Source: Elusimicrobium minutum
Lineage (GTDB): Bacteria > Elusimicrobiota > Elusimicrobia > Elusimicrobiales > UBA9959
Assembly: GCA_020723765.1 (NCBI GenBank)
Contig: DYIF01000004.1
Coordinates: 105,808-169,807, forward strand
Reading direction: 5' to 3'
DNA length: 64,000 nt
The notes under the pieces were generated by a model. The model did no database searches and was not told the origin of the DNA. It saw nothing but the letters and a program-made list of their open reading frames with translations. Shown in pieces: positions 1 to 8,934 of the stretch. Position 1 is the stretch's first letter. The number at the start of each line of letters is the position of its first letter. The position numbers and the translations under genes are program-made.

Positions 1-218
1 GGAGTTCCGCCCGGGATATCTACGAAATAAATCACGCTATCGCATTTGGTTCTGATATCGTCGGTAACTCTTTTGACGTTGGATTTTATGTCGTCTATGG
101 ACATTCTTGCGTTTATTGAAATAGAAACTACGTTTTCTTTTTGACCTACAACATGCTCTGAGGCTTCTATCAAATAAGCCCCGAAATCGCTATGCGTGAC
201 CACTATTATACCTATCAT
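1..218 (-). CDS. PTS EIIA, mannose family (partial, N-terminal part)
   Basis: Only the first ~72 codons are in the window; the rest lies beyond base 1. The product starts MIGIIVVTHSDFG, which is the EIIA-Man fold start with the phosphoryl-accepting His of the VTHxDFG motif (His9). A later VDIPGGTP stretch matches the second conserved loop. The family takes phosphate from HPr and passes it to EIIB, or acts as a regulator. The ATG shares one base with the rapZ stop (TAATG), so translation is coupled. Next to hprK and rapZ it is more likely a regulatory EIIA than part of a transporter, but whether IIB/IIC genes follow cannot be seen. Confidence 0.88.
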   Translation of the reverse strand, partial: MIGIIVVTHSDFGAYLIEASEHVVGQKENVVSISINARMSIDDIKSNVKRVTDDIRTKCDSVIYFVDIPGGT

Positions 219-1066
219 TATTTCCTCATATCCCTATGAAATTTGCTTACATCATACCCCGAACTCAAAAGCGCCGCGGATATTTCTTCCGAAACTGCCA
301 CACTTCTATGCTTTCCCCCAGTACATCCTACTGCTATTGTCAAATAGGATTTTCCCTCTTTTATATAAAGCGGTATAAGTTTTTTAATCTGATTAAACCA
401 CTCATTTATAAACCTTTTATATATCTTTTGTCTGGCCAGATATTTTTTAACCTCAAAATCTGTTCCAGTCTTGTTTTTTAAAGATTTAACATAGAAAGGA
501 TTTGGAAGGAATCTTACATCCATAACAATGTCGGCATCTAATGGTATACCGTATTTATAACCGAAAGAAAGCATATTTATTTTAAAATCCCTTACGCTTT
601 TAAGATTTACGAAAGAAGATAATATTTCTTTCAGCTCCCCCAGCGTAAGCTTTGTCGTATCTATGGTTTTATCCGCCTTTTCTTTAAGAGGATCCAAAAT
701 TTTTCTTTCCTTTTTTATGGCAACAGACAAATTTTCACCTAAAGGATGGCGGTGTCTGGTTTCAGAAAACCTCTGAAAAAGAACCTTATCTTCGCAATCG
801 AGAAAAAGTATTTTATATTGTAAATTAAATTCATTAAAACAAGAAAGATAATCGCTAAAATTTTTAGAAAACTTCGCTTCTCTTATATCTATACCCAAAG
901 CAACATTTTTTAAGTACTCCTCTTTTTTTATAAGGCCGGCAAGATATGGAAGAAGTTTTACCGGAATATTGTCTATGCAATGGAAACCGAAATCCTCGAA
1001 ACATTTAAGAGCCTGACTTTTCCCGGAACCGCTTGTACCTGTTATTATAAATACTTTTCTGCTCAT
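218..1066 (-). CDS. rapZ: RapZ/YvcJ family nucleotide-binding protein
   Basis: This 282-residue protein has the full family length. A Walker A motif GTSGSGKS is at residues 10-17, followed by FGFHCIDNIP, ETRHRHPL, the SFGYKYGIP and DVRFLPNP block, and the C-terminal GCTGGKHRS motif. In enterobacteria RapZ senses glucosamine-6-phosphate and steers decay of the sRNA GlmZ; in Firmicutes YvcJ hydrolyses GTP and affects competence. The role here is not known. It overlaps hprK by 4 bp and the EIIA gene by 1 bp, in the widespread hprK-rapZ order. Confidence 0.95.
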   Translation of the reverse strand: MSRKVFIITGTSGSGKSQALKCFEDFGFHCIDNIPVKLLPYLAGLIKKEEYLKNVALGIDIREAKFSKNFSDYLSCFNEFNLQYKILFLDCEDKVLFQRFSETRHRHPLGENLSVAIKKERKILDPLKEKADKTIDTTKLTLGELKEILSSFVNLKSVRDFKINMLSFGYKYGIPLDADIVMDVRFLPNPFYVKSLKNKTGTDFEVKKYLARQKIYKRFINEWFNQIKKLIPLYIKEGKSYLTIAVGCTGGKHRSVAVSEEISAALLSSGYDVSKFHRDMRK

Positions 1067-2010
1067 TTGTTTTTTTTCATCTCTTTTATAACCATATCGT
1101 TAAGTTTTTTCGCCGCAAAATATCCCGTATTTTTTAACCTTTGATTTAAAGAAGCTATTTCGATTAAAACGGCTAAATTTCTTCCCGGAGTAACTGGTAT
1201 GTTTAAAGAAGGGATATCCACGTCCAAAATCTTTACTGTCTTGTCTATAAGTCCGGTTCTATCATATCTTGTTAGATCCAGTCCCTGAGCAGATTGCAAA
1301 TAAACCACAAGTTCTATTACTGAGCTTGGGAGTATGGCGCCAACACCAAAAAGCATCTCCACATCTACTATCCCTATTCCCCTTACTTCCATAAAATTTT
1401 TTATGGTTTTCGGAGAGGACCCCACGAGTATATGCCCTATTCTTCTCTTTACCTCTATAACATCGTCGCTTATCAATATATGACCTCTTTTTAAAAGCTC
1501 TATAGCGCATTCGGATTTTCCTATGCCAGGGTCTCCTTGTATTAAAACTCCAAGTCCGTACACGTTAACCAGAACTCCGTGAAGAGTAATGGAAGGAGAA
1601 AGTTTGTCATCTAAATACATGGTTAATTCTCTTACAAGATCCGCCGAGTCTAATGGTGTGGATATTAAAGGGATATTATTGTTTTGAGCGGCCTGAATTA
1701 TGGGTTTGGTTGGTTTAAATCCGCCGGTTATTATAACGCAAGGGATATCCTTGTTTGAAAACATTTTGTTAAGGTTTGAAAATATTTTATTGTAAGGTCT
1801 CGTGGTACAATAGAAATATTCTCCTCTACCTATTATCTGTATTCTTTCGGACCTGAACTGGTCCAAAAAACCCGTAACGGCTAACCCCGGTCTATTTACT
1901 TCGCTTACAATTATCTTCCTATCCAGAAATTCTCTACCGAAAACAACTTTTAACTTAAAATCAGCAGATTTTTCTTTCAGAAGCTGCTTTACGGTAATCT
2001 GTTTATTCAT
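1063..2010 (-). CDS. hprK: HPr kinase/phosphorylase
   Basis: The 315-residue product phosphorylates or dephosphorylates Ser46 of HPr in response to energy state. It has an N-terminal DRTGG-like domain (1-~130), the catalytic-region His in LHGVLV (~144), a Walker A loop GDPGIGKS at 159-166 and the family signature MEVRGIGIVDV at ~207-217. It begins 6 bp after the hpf stop and overlaps rapZ by 4 bp. No ptsH (HPr) or ptsI gene is in the window, so its substrate must be encoded elsewhere. Confidence 0.97.
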   Translation of the reverse strand: MNKQITVKQLLKEKSADFKLKVVFGREFLDRKIIVSEVNRPGLAVTGFLDQFRSERIQIIGRGEYFYCTTRPYNKIFSNLNKMFSNKDIPCVIITGGFKPTKPIIQAAQNNNIPLISTPLDSADLVRELTMYLDDKLSPSITLHGVLVNVYGLGVLIQGDPGIGKSECAIELLKRGHILISDDVIEVKRRIGHILVGSSPKTIKNFMEVRGIGIVDVEMLFGVGAILPSSVIELVVYLQSAQGLDLTRYDRTGLIDKTVKILDVDIPSLNIPVTPGRNLAVLIEIASLNQRLKNTGYFAAKKLNDMVIKEMKKNK

Positions 2011-2016
2011 TTAAAA

Positions 2017-2535
2017 TTATTTCTTTACCGGCATAAGTATTCCGTATGTGGAATCCAACCTTTTAAAAACGACCTGGGTTTGTTTAGAGTCTTTATCTAC
2101 AAATAACCAAAAATTAAAACCCAGTTTTTCCATTTCTATGACAGCTTCTTCTCTCGTCATAGGTTTTACCGGAACGTTCTTTATGACCGAAAATCTTATA
2201 TCTGAAACTATAACAGGAGATGTAAAATCAACTTCCCCGGATTCTTTTCTCATATCTTCATTTTTCTCTTTATATTTTTTGGCTTGTTTTTCTATTTTAT
2301 CCAAAACAAGATCTACAGCGGAATAAAGGTCGTCCGATATGCCAGTGGCTTTCAAGGTTTGATGGCCGACATGGGCAACTATCTCTGCAAAATGTTGTTT
2401 TTTATCTACACCAACCACAACCTGAACCCATACTATGTTATGAATATAACCTAAAACATTGGTTACTTTTTCTTCTATGAAATTTTTTATGGGATCCGTT
2501 AATTTTATTTTTCTTCCTACTATGTTTATTTTCAT
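2017..2535 (-). CDS. hpf: Ribosome hibernation promoting factor, long form
   Basis: The 172-residue protein has the N-terminal S30AE domain (MKINIVGRKIKL..., ~1-100), a charged linker and the C-terminal dimerisation domain (~115-172). This is the long HPF that pairs 70S ribosomes into 100S dimers in slow growth. The start is the ATG at 2535, 5 bp after GGAGG; a TTG four codons upstream lies inside the Shine-Dalgarno and is rejected. It is the first gene of hpf-hprK-rapZ-EIIA, with its own -10 element and a leader hairpin. Confidence 0.95.
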   Translation of the reverse strand: MKINIVGRKIKLTDPIKNFIEEKVTNVLGYIHNIVWVQVVVGVDKKQHFAEIVAHVGHQTLKATGISDDLYSAVDLVLDKIEKQAKKYKEKNEDMRKESGEVDFTSPVIVSDIRFSVIKNVPVKPMTREEAVIEMEKLGFNFWLFVDKDSKQTQVVFKRLDSTYGILMPVKK

Positions 2536-2563
2536 ATTTTCCTCCAAAAAACAAATAAGAAAA

Positions 2564-2603
2564 ACGATATTAACAATATCGTAGTTTCCTATAAATAATT
2601 ATA
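2564..2603 (-). promoter_or_regulatory. hpf promoter -10 and leader hairpin
   Basis: On the minus strand TATAAT (2598-2603) is followed by a perfect 8-bp inverted repeat, ACGATATT and AATATCGT with a 3-nt loop (2564-2582), then a T-rich run and the hpf Shine-Dalgarno. The hairpin plus U-tract could end transcripts coming from the two diguanylate cyclase genes, or attenuate the hpf transcript. Its stem is AT-rich and therefore weak as a terminator. Confidence 0.5.
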
Positions 2604-2624
2604 CAATAATTTAATAATAAAAAT

Positions 2625-3779
2625 CTAAATATTACCGTAATCTACAACCCTGTTTCTCCCAGATTCTTTGGCCATGTAAAGAGCCTTGTCGGCTTTTTCT
2701 ATTAATTCGCTTTTATTTAAAGCATCCTGAGGGTAATAAGATATTCCGATAGATATGGTCACTCTTATGTCCACAAGACCTATTTTAAACTTTTCCTTCT
2801 CTACGCTTTCCCTGATAAAATTCGCCTTTCTAAAGCTTCCATCCCTTTCGGCTCTTGGCATTATTACGACAAACTCCTCTCCGCCGTATCTTGCGACAAA
2901 GTCTGTCTCATAAACGCAACTTCTTATAACCCTGGCAACCCCTTTAAGTATCTCGTCTCCCGCCTGATGGCCGTACGTATCGTTTATGTGCTTAAAATGG
3001 TCTATGTCTATCATCATAAGTCCGAGAGTATGTTTAAAGTTTCTGGCTCTAACTATTTCTTCGTCTATTTTTTCGTTAAATATACCTCGTCTATAAAGAC
3101 CCGTAAGACCGTCTTTCAAAGACAAAGAATCTATTTTATTAAACAAATATATTCTTTTTATCAACGGAGATATTTCAAAAATTATATCCGTAGCTTCGCT
3201 TTTTATTTTTGGATCTACCGAGTCTATTATAAAATAACAATAAACCTCTCCGTCGGAAACGGGGATTACCGTTTTCCCATCTTTTTCTTTTACCTCTTTT
3301 ACCCCGAAATCCTCGAATTTAAAACCGTAAATAGGCAAAAAACCTTCTTCGGATTTTATATATAAAGAAGTTTTTGCGCCCAACGACTCGTTTAAATATT
3401 TTTCTATCGATTTAAGAGAGGAAAGATCCACGGCCTGAGAAAGTATGTTAAAAATGGAATATATGTTTTGGTTTTTTTTGTCGTAGTTTAAAAGGACCTC
3501 GGTTTCCTTTTTTAATTCGTTTAGAACCTTTTCGAGTTTTGCCTTTTCTTCCAGAGCTTCGGAAATCTTATCTTTCTTATTTTTATCGTTTTTATCCGAA
3601 AAAATGATAATTAAAGCGGAAGAGAGTACTGCGTAAGCTCCCACATAAACTTCTACGCCTTTTAAAAAGAAAAAAACGACGGACAGCAAAGCCGAAATTA
3701 AACCCAAATAATAATTAAGCCTCTTTAAAAAATAAACTATAAAAAAATAAAACATTCCCAAAATATTAATCTCATTCAT
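2625..3779 (-). CDS. Membrane-anchored diguanylate cyclase (GGDEF)
   Basis: The 384-residue protein makes cyclic di-GMP from GTP. Hydrophobic segments lie at ~8-60, a coiled coil at ~68-100, a poorly recognised GAF-like region at ~105-215, and the GGDEF domain at ~218-380 with DGLTGLYRR and the active-site loop GGEEF at 299-303. The inhibitory RxxD site five residues upstream reads YETD, so product inhibition should be lost. It overlaps the next cyclase gene by 8 bp (3772-3779), so the two are co-translated. Confidence 0.93.
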   Translation of the reverse strand: MNEINILGMFYFFIVYFLKRLNYYLGLISALLSVVFFFLKGVEVYVGAYAVLSSALIIIFSDKNDKNKKDKISEALEEKAKLEKVLNELKKETEVLLNYDKKNQNIYSIFNILSQAVDLSSLKSIEKYLNESLGAKTSLYIKSEEGFLPIYGFKFEDFGVKEVKEKDGKTVIPVSDGEVYCYFIIDSVDPKIKSEATDIIFEISPLIKRIYLFNKIDSLSLKDGLTGLYRRGIFNEKIDEEIVRARNFKHTLGLMMIDIDHFKHINDTYGHQAGDEILKGVARVIRSCVYETDFVARYGGEEFVVIMPRAERDGSFRKANFIRESVEKEKFKIGLVDIRVTISIGISYYPQDALNKSELIEKADKALYMAKESGRNRVVDYGNI

Positions 3780-5103
3780 ATATTATTCTATCCCTTCCGT
3801 CTTTTTTTGCCTTATAAAGCCTTTCGTCGCTTACTCTTATTATCTGATTTTTACTCGTGGCTTCCATGGGAAATTCTCCGACTCCCATACTTAAGGTTAT
3901 GCCAAATCTTTGGTTGCCCGAATAAAACTCCATAGATCTGACTTTGTTTCTTATATCGTTAAGTATATTCAGCGCGTCTTTTTTGGAAATTTGGGGCATA
4001 ATAACTGCAAACTCTTCGCCGCCGTATCTTGCAACGAAATCCACCTCTCTTACGTTTATCGAAATAACCTCAGCCAATTTTTTAAGGACATCATCCCCAG
4101 ACTGATGACCGTAATTGTCGTTTATTTTTTTGAAATGATCTATATCCAGTATGGCCAGAGAAAGCGGTTTTTTGGTTCTAGCCGAGACCAATATTTCTTC
4201 ATCCAATTTATCCTGAAAACTTCTGTGAGTAAAAAGTCCGGTAAGAGGATCTTTTCTGGCAAGCTCTTCCGTCGTCATATAAAGAGAAAGATTCTCCATG
4301 GCTATAGAGGCTGTCGTAGCAAAAATCTCAAGAACTCTAAAATCCTCTACGGAAAAATAATCTTCTTTATCTGAATAAACCTTAACTACGGCCAAGCATC
4401 TGGAAAAAGCGGAGATAGGAAGATAAACCGAGGAGCGCTCTTCGGTGGAAAAATCAGAATAATTATATCTCGTTTCTTTGGAAACTGAAGGAACATATAT
4501 AGAAGTCAGAGTTTTAAAAACATCTTCAACTATTTTCGAATGTTTTGGCGAGATAATAAATTCGGATTTCGAACCGGGAAAAAGAAGAAGAATTGATTTC
4601 ATTAAATTTGAAGCTATCTCATCGTTTGAAAGAGATGTTTGTATTTCTTTAAGACAGGATATAACCTTTTGTTTAGAACTCAAGTTTATGGTAACTTTTT
4701 CTCTATATTTTTTATAAAAATCTATCTTTGATTTAATATCATCGGTTTCTTTTTTTATTTCAATTAATTTCAATTTGCTTTTCTCTTTTTCTTCCATATC
4801 TTTCTTATCCCGAAAACTTTTTAAAACAGAAAAAGAAAAAACCGAGATGAAAGCTATTAAATTATAAACGAAAAACTCGGCTTTTTCGGTATGGAAAACT
4901 TTATTTACGACGAAGGAGAGAAAAAAAACGAAGGATAACAAAAAAAATCTCAATTCAAAGTCCTTATATTCAAGCAACGAAAGAGGAATGACAAAAAAAG
5001 GAATTATTAAATAAGAGATATTATGTTTGATTATCACAAGGTAAGAAATCAATATGAAAACAAAAGAAAATAGCAAAACCCTGTATCTTGAGATCGATAT
5101 CAT
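3772..5103 (-). CDS. Diguanylate cyclase with GAF-like sensor domain
   Basis: The 443-residue protein has N-terminal membrane segments (~8-105), a coiled coil, a GAF-like domain (~150-290) and a C-terminal GGDEF domain (DPLTGLFTHRSF then YGGEEFAV). Unlike its downstream neighbour it keeps the RxxD inhibitory site (REVD). It is the first gene of a two-cyclase unit. The ATG lacks a Shine-Dalgarno; a TATAAA lies 8-9 bp upstream. It is divergent from the parvulin gene at 5184. Confidence 0.93.
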   Translation of the reverse strand: MISISRYRVLLFSFVFILISYLVIIKHNISYLIIPFFVIPLSLLEYKDFELRFFLLSFVFFLSFVVNKVFHTEKAEFFVYNLIAFISVFSFSVLKSFRDKKDMEEKEKSKLKLIEIKKETDDIKSKIDFYKKYREKVTINLSSKQKVISCLKEIQTSLSNDEIASNLMKSILLLFPGSKSEFIISPKHSKIVEDVFKTLTSIYVPSVSKETRYNYSDFSTEERSSVYLPISAFSRCLAVVKVYSDKEDYFSVEDFRVLEIFATTASIAMENLSLYMTTEELARKDPLTGLFTHRSFQDKLDEEILVSARTKKPLSLAILDIDHFKKINDNYGHQSGDDVLKKLAEVISINVREVDFVARYGGEEFAVIMPQISKKDALNILNDIRNKVRSMEFYSGNQRFGITLSMGVGEFPMEATSKNQIIRVSDERLYKAKKDGRDRIIYE

Positions 5104-5168
5104 ATACTACATTTTATATTTTTGAAATCTTTTTTCATAATCGAATATGTAAAAAATTATTTTAAAAA

Positions 5169-5177
5169 TGCTAAACT
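5169..5177 (+). promoter_or_regulatory. Extended -10 promoter (leaderless type) of parvulin gene
   Basis: TGC plus TAAACT (5172-5177) ends exactly 6 bp before the ATG at 5184, and there is no Shine-Dalgarno. Transcription normally starts about 7 bp after the -10 element, which here is the A of the start codon. Confidence 0.6.
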
Positions 5178-5183
5178 TTATTT

Positions 5184-6002
5184 ATGAAATACTTAAAAAT
5201 AATAATATGCGGTCTTACTATATTTTCTTTTTCCTGTCAGAATAAACAACAGAAATCCAAGATTCTGGCAAAAGTCGGCAATACCTACATAACCGAAGAT
5301 TATATGAACGAAAAGATAATGGAGATAGGAGAATTCGATTATCTAAAAACTAAAATAGGTAAAAAACAGTTTTTAGACATACTCATAAACGAAAGGCTGG
5401 TAAAGATAGCTTCGGAAAATAGCGAACTTAAAAATTCCAAAGAATACAAAGAGAATCTGGATAAAATAGAAAAAGAACTAAAAAAAAGACTGGAAGAATA
5501 TAAAGAAGTGATGCTAACAAAAATGTGGATAGAAAAAGTTAGAGAAAATGAGCTTAAAACAACCGAAGATGAAATATCCAAATATATCAGAGAAAATAAT
5601 TCTACCGTTTCATTCGATCAGGTCATAACCACCGATTATGAAACTGCTCAGAGCATAATATCCGAACTGAAAAAGGGCGTGAGCGTCGAAAAAATCTCTC
5701 AGAAATATAAGGACAGTGAAAATGTGGTAATCAACAAAATACCGCCGGTAATGAAAGGAGAACTTATGCCGGAGTTGGAGGATATGATTTTTAAAATGAA
5801 AATAGGGGAGATTGGCGGAATAATAAAAACAAAATTGGGCTATCATATCATAAAGAAAAACTCTCAAAATCTCATAGATCCCAACAACATTCAGATAAAA
5901 GAAAGAGCGAAAAGAATTTTAGAAAAAAAGAAATTCGATTCGTATATGGAGAAACTGCAATCTAAATACAAGGTGGAGGTGTTAGATGAGGAGTTTAAGT
6001 AA
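5184..6002 (+). CDS. Parvulin-type peptidyl-prolyl isomerase, probable lipoprotein
   Basis: The 272-residue product has an N-terminal export signal ending in FSFSC, with Cys18 as the likely lipid-modified residue (the lipobox is weak). A helical SurA_N-like segment (~25-125) follows, then a PpiC parvulin domain (~130-235; KTKLGYHIIKK). Such proteins aid folding of exported proteins in the periplasm. It overlaps the next, SurA-like gene by 17 bp. The start follows a -10 element directly, suggesting a leaderless transcript. Confidence 0.88.
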   Translation: MKYLKIIICGLTIFSFSCQNKQQKSKILAKVGNTYITEDYMNEKIMEIGEFDYLKTKIGKKQFLDILINERLVKIASENSELKNSKEYKENLDKIEKELKKRLEEYKEVMLTKMWIEKVRENELKTTEDEISKYIRENNSTVSFDQVITTDYETAQSIISELKKGVSVEKISQKYKDSENVVINKIPPVMKGELMPELEDMIFKMKIGEIGGIIKTKLGYHIIKKNSQNLIDPNNIQIKERAKRILEKKKFDSYMEKLQSKYKVEVLDEEFK

Positions 6003-7074
6003 GATATTAACCGTTTTGGTTTTGGGGTGTTTATGCTCTTATTCCCAAACCAAAGAGGATGTGGTCGCAAAAATAAACGGAGAAGCGATACTAAGGTCGG
6101 AATTGGATAAAGCCGAATCGGCCATAGTCGAACAATACTCCGAATTGTCTCCGGATTTTCTAACAAATTCGGATTCTAAAAAACAGATAAAGAAAATGGC
6201 ATTCGACAAAATAGAAAGCGAAACATTGATAAAACAAGAGGCCGCTAAGTTAAACATAAAGGTTAGCGAAAGAGAAATTGACAACGGAATATCGGAAATA
6301 AAATCGAGATTTTCCATAGACTCGAAAGGAAACAGACTTAACGAACAGCAAACAGAAAAATATTTTATGGAAGAATTAAAAAGGCAAAACATAAGCTTCG
6401 ACGAGTTTAGAGCCAGAATAAGAAAAGACCTTATGGCGAGAAAGTTGATAGATCAGACCATTAAGCCGAAGATAAATCCGCCAAATCATGAGGAGCTTAA
6501 AAAATTCTACGACAATTTAATGCTTGTGGTAAACGGAGATACTCAGTCTTTAAAAGCAAGCAAAGAAGAAATGGAAGATTACTTAAATATAGCCAATAAA
6601 CTAAAGGAGATGTTTTCGGAAAGGATAAGATTAAGGCATATACTTATAAAACCTCAATCTCAGGATTTAGCCTCAAAAACAAAAGCATTTGAAAAAGCTA
6701 AAAACATAAGACAAAAGCTTTTAAAAGGAGAGGATTTTGAGGAAATCGCTCAAAAAGAGTCGGAGGATAAGGAAAGCGCCAAAAGAGGCGGAGATATCGG
6801 ATATGCCATTAAAGGAATGCTTCCGGAGCAGATGGAAAAAACGGCTTTTTCGATAAACCCGGGAGAAATATCGGACATAATCGAAACCCCTTTCGGCTAT
6901 CACATAATCCAGGTAACCGAGAAAAAGATAGCGCAAAAAATCAAATTCGAGCTGGTAAAAGACGACATATCCAACATAATGATGCAACAGAAATTTGCGG
7001 ATGAACTTCAAAAGTACGTAGAGGAATTAAAAAAGAAAGCAAAGATAGAAATATTCGATCCTTCGCTTAAATGA
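5986..7074 (+). CDS. SurA-like periplasmic chaperone / peptidyl-prolyl isomerase
   Basis: The 362-residue product has a signal peptide (1-~21, ending CSYSQ), a long N-terminal chaperone region with the AKINGEAILRSEL motif typical of SurA_N, and one parvulin domain (~215-325) containing RHILIKP, GGDIGY and TPFGYHIIQV. E. coli SurA has two parvulin domains; this one has one. It overlaps pdxA by ATGA. The order surA-pdxA also occurs in E. coli, which supports the call. Likely role: delivery of outer-membrane proteins. Confidence 0.9.
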   Translation: MRSLSKILTVLVLGCLCSYSQTKEDVVAKINGEAILRSELDKAESAIVEQYSELSPDFLTNSDSKKQIKKMAFDKIESETLIKQEAAKLNIKVSEREIDNGISEIKSRFSIDSKGNRLNEQQTEKYFMEELKRQNISFDEFRARIRKDLMARKLIDQTIKPKINPPNHEELKKFYDNLMLVVNGDTQSLKASKEEMEDYLNIANKLKEMFSERIRLRHILIKPQSQDLASKTKAFEKAKNIRQKLLKGEDFEEIAQKESEDKESAKRGGDIGYAIKGMLPEQMEKTAFSINPGEISDIIETPFGYHIIQVTEKKIAQKIKFELVKDDISNIMMQQKFADELQKYVEELKKKAKIEIFDPSLK

Positions 7075-7988
7075 AAGTTTTAATAACTCAAGGAGACCCC
7101 AAGGGGATAGGTCCGGAAGTAATAGTAAAAGCTTTAAAAAGATTACCCACGAATAAAAGAAGAAAAATAATACTCGTCGGCGACAAAAAAACCTTCGAAA
7201 GATTCGGTTGGGATTCTAACCTCTGTCCATTGATAGCGATATCTTATTTAAACCCTTATAAAAAACAAGCAATAAGCTTTAAAGAGGCCGGAGAAATATC
7301 ATTTAAAGCCTTAGAGTTATCCATAAAGCTTATAGAAAAAAACAAGAAATTGGCTCTTGTAACGGCTCCTATATCCAAAAAATCCTGGAATATTGCCGGC
7401 ATTAAATACCTTGGACACACCGATTATTTCAGAAAAAGATTCAAAAAAGAACTTTTAATGTGTTTTTCAAAACAAAATATAAATACAGCTCTTATAACCG
7501 AACATATCCCTTTAAAAGAGGTTCATAAACATATCAAGAAAAGAAATATCCTATCCAAGTCGTTGATTTTTTTAGATATGATAAAAAAAGAAAAAAGAAA
7601 GCCCAAGATTTTGTTTGCCGGATTAAATCCTCATTGCGGAGAGACCGGGTTACTTGGAAAAGAAGAAATAAGCGAACTAATACCGGCCATTAATTTTTTA
7701 AAAAAGAAAGGAATAAAAGCCAAAGGCCCTTTTAATCCCGAAGATATATTTTCAATTTATAACAAAGAAAAAGCGGCCGGAGCGATTTTTATGTACCACG
7801 ATCAGCTTATACCTTTAATTAAAACGATTAACAAAATAAACGATATAGTTCATATAACCTGGGGATTAGGGTTTATAAGAACATCTCCGACACACGGAAC
7901 CGCTTTCGATATATCCGGCAGAAATATCGCCGACGAAACATCGATGTTAAACGCGATAGAAAAAGCTATTAGTTTGTCTAAAGATTAA
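7071..7988 (+). CDS. pdxA: 4-hydroxythreonine-4-phosphate dehydrogenase
   Basis: The 305-residue protein oxidises 4-phosphohydroxy-threonine in the DXP-independent-of-PdxS route to pyridoxal phosphate. Family motifs seen are GDPKGIGPE near the N-terminus, LGHTDYF, MYHDQLIPLIK and TSPTHGTAFDI, which carry the metal-binding His residues. Length is typical. It ends by overlapping the convergent gene at 7985. pdxJ is not in the window. PdxA paralogues with other substrates exist, so the exact substrate is inferred. Confidence 0.94.
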   Translation: MKVLITQGDPKGIGPEVIVKALKRLPTNKRRKIILVGDKKTFERFGWDSNLCPLIAISYLNPYKKQAISFKEAGEISFKALELSIKLIEKNKKLALVTAPISKKSWNIAGIKYLGHTDYFRKRFKKELLMCFSKQNINTALITEHIPLKEVHKHIKKRNILSKSLIFLDMIKKEKRKPKILFAGLNPHCGETGLLGKEEISELIPAINFLKKKGIKAKGPFNPEDIFSIYNKEKAAGAIFMYHDQLIPLIKTINKINDIVHITWGLGFIRTSPTHGTAFDISGRNIADETSMLNAIEKAISLSKD

Positions 7989-8764
7989 CTGTTCGCTTCT
8001 ATAACAAAGGGATATTTTAAAAGCAGACTTGTTTTATCGATAGGAATTAATCCGTTTATTTTAAGGACGGTAAATCTGTATTTTTTATCGTTAGATATTA
8101 TCTCAAGATCGTTTTTAACAAAACCGTACTCAGAAAGTTTTGAAACGAACTTATCGGAAAAAACCACTATGTCCCTGTTATTTGGAACTCTGACAAAAAG
8201 CGTAACCGGAGAAAGCGGAGCGGTTATTTCCCTTTTGGAAAGAGATATTTTATCTAAGTTTTTTATCTTGGAAACTTCGTTGAAATATTTTTCCTCAACC
8301 CAGCCGAATATCGTCAACGTATCTTTGGATTTATCTATAAAGTTTTCCTCTCCGGCATAAATGAAACCGTATTTAGATAAAGAAGAAATAACGGAAGAAT
8401 AAACTTTTTTGGAAATAGTTATATCTAATAAAATATAAGATTTAACCTTATTTTGAGATTCCGAAGGTTTTAATACATAAGACGAAATGGACCCGGAAGT
8501 ATTTTGTTTTTTTATATCGTAATGAAGAGGCAAAGCCGTATAATCCGCCTGATGCAAAAGAGTATAGGTTATCAAAGAGTTTTTGGACGAAAACTCTGTT
8601 TTAATGTCAGTAGAAACCGTAGAAACGGGGCTGTTTCTAAAATCGTTTTGTTTCATATACCCGTACTGAGTTTCAAAATATCTCTGAATCTCTGGATCTA
8701 CAGCCTTAGCCTGAGAAAACAATAAAGAATTTACGAAAAACAAAACCGCATATAATACTAACAT
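7985..8764 (-). CDS. Secreted protein of unknown function
   Basis: I do not recognise this ~259-residue protein. The ATG at 8764 is chosen because AAGGAAG lies 8 bp upstream and it gives a clean signal peptide (MLVLYAVLFFVNS...SQAKA); an ATG nine codons further up has no such site. The mature part looks like two mixed alpha/beta repeats, each with a KYGF or EYGF element preceded by a Val/Ser-rich strand (~120-155 and ~205-235). The last 4 bases overlap the pdxA stop on the other strand. Confidence 0.7.
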   Translation of the reverse strand: MLVLYAVLFFVNSLLFSQAKAVDPEIQRYFETQYGYMKQNDFRNSPVSTVSTDIKTEFSSKNSLITYTLLHQADYTALPLHYDIKKQNTSGSISSYVLKPSESQNKVKSYILLDITISKKVYSSVISSLSKYGFIYAGEENFIDKSKDTLTIFGWVEEKYFNEVSKIKNLDKISLSKREITAPLSPVTLFVRVPNNRDIVVFSDKFVSKLSEYGFVKNDLEIISNDKKYRFTVLKINGLIPIDKTSLLLKYPFVIEANS

Positions 8765-8934
8765 AACTTTTTCTTCCTTGCTAAAAATCATCTAAATAAA
8801 TTTTAATAAGAAATTTTAAAAATAAAAAGGGACTTTGGTTTAATTTTATAAAAGTTTTTAGCCCTATTTTTTTTTGGGACCTAAGGGAATTTAAAATTAT
8901 GACCTATGTCATTTGTTTTTTAAAATTGAAAGAA

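Noticed and set aside
8818..8872. Terminator between the 8764 gene and the mini-gene
   Set aside because: The AGGGACT/AGCCCT arms pair imperfectly over a long loop; the T9 run alone is not convincing.
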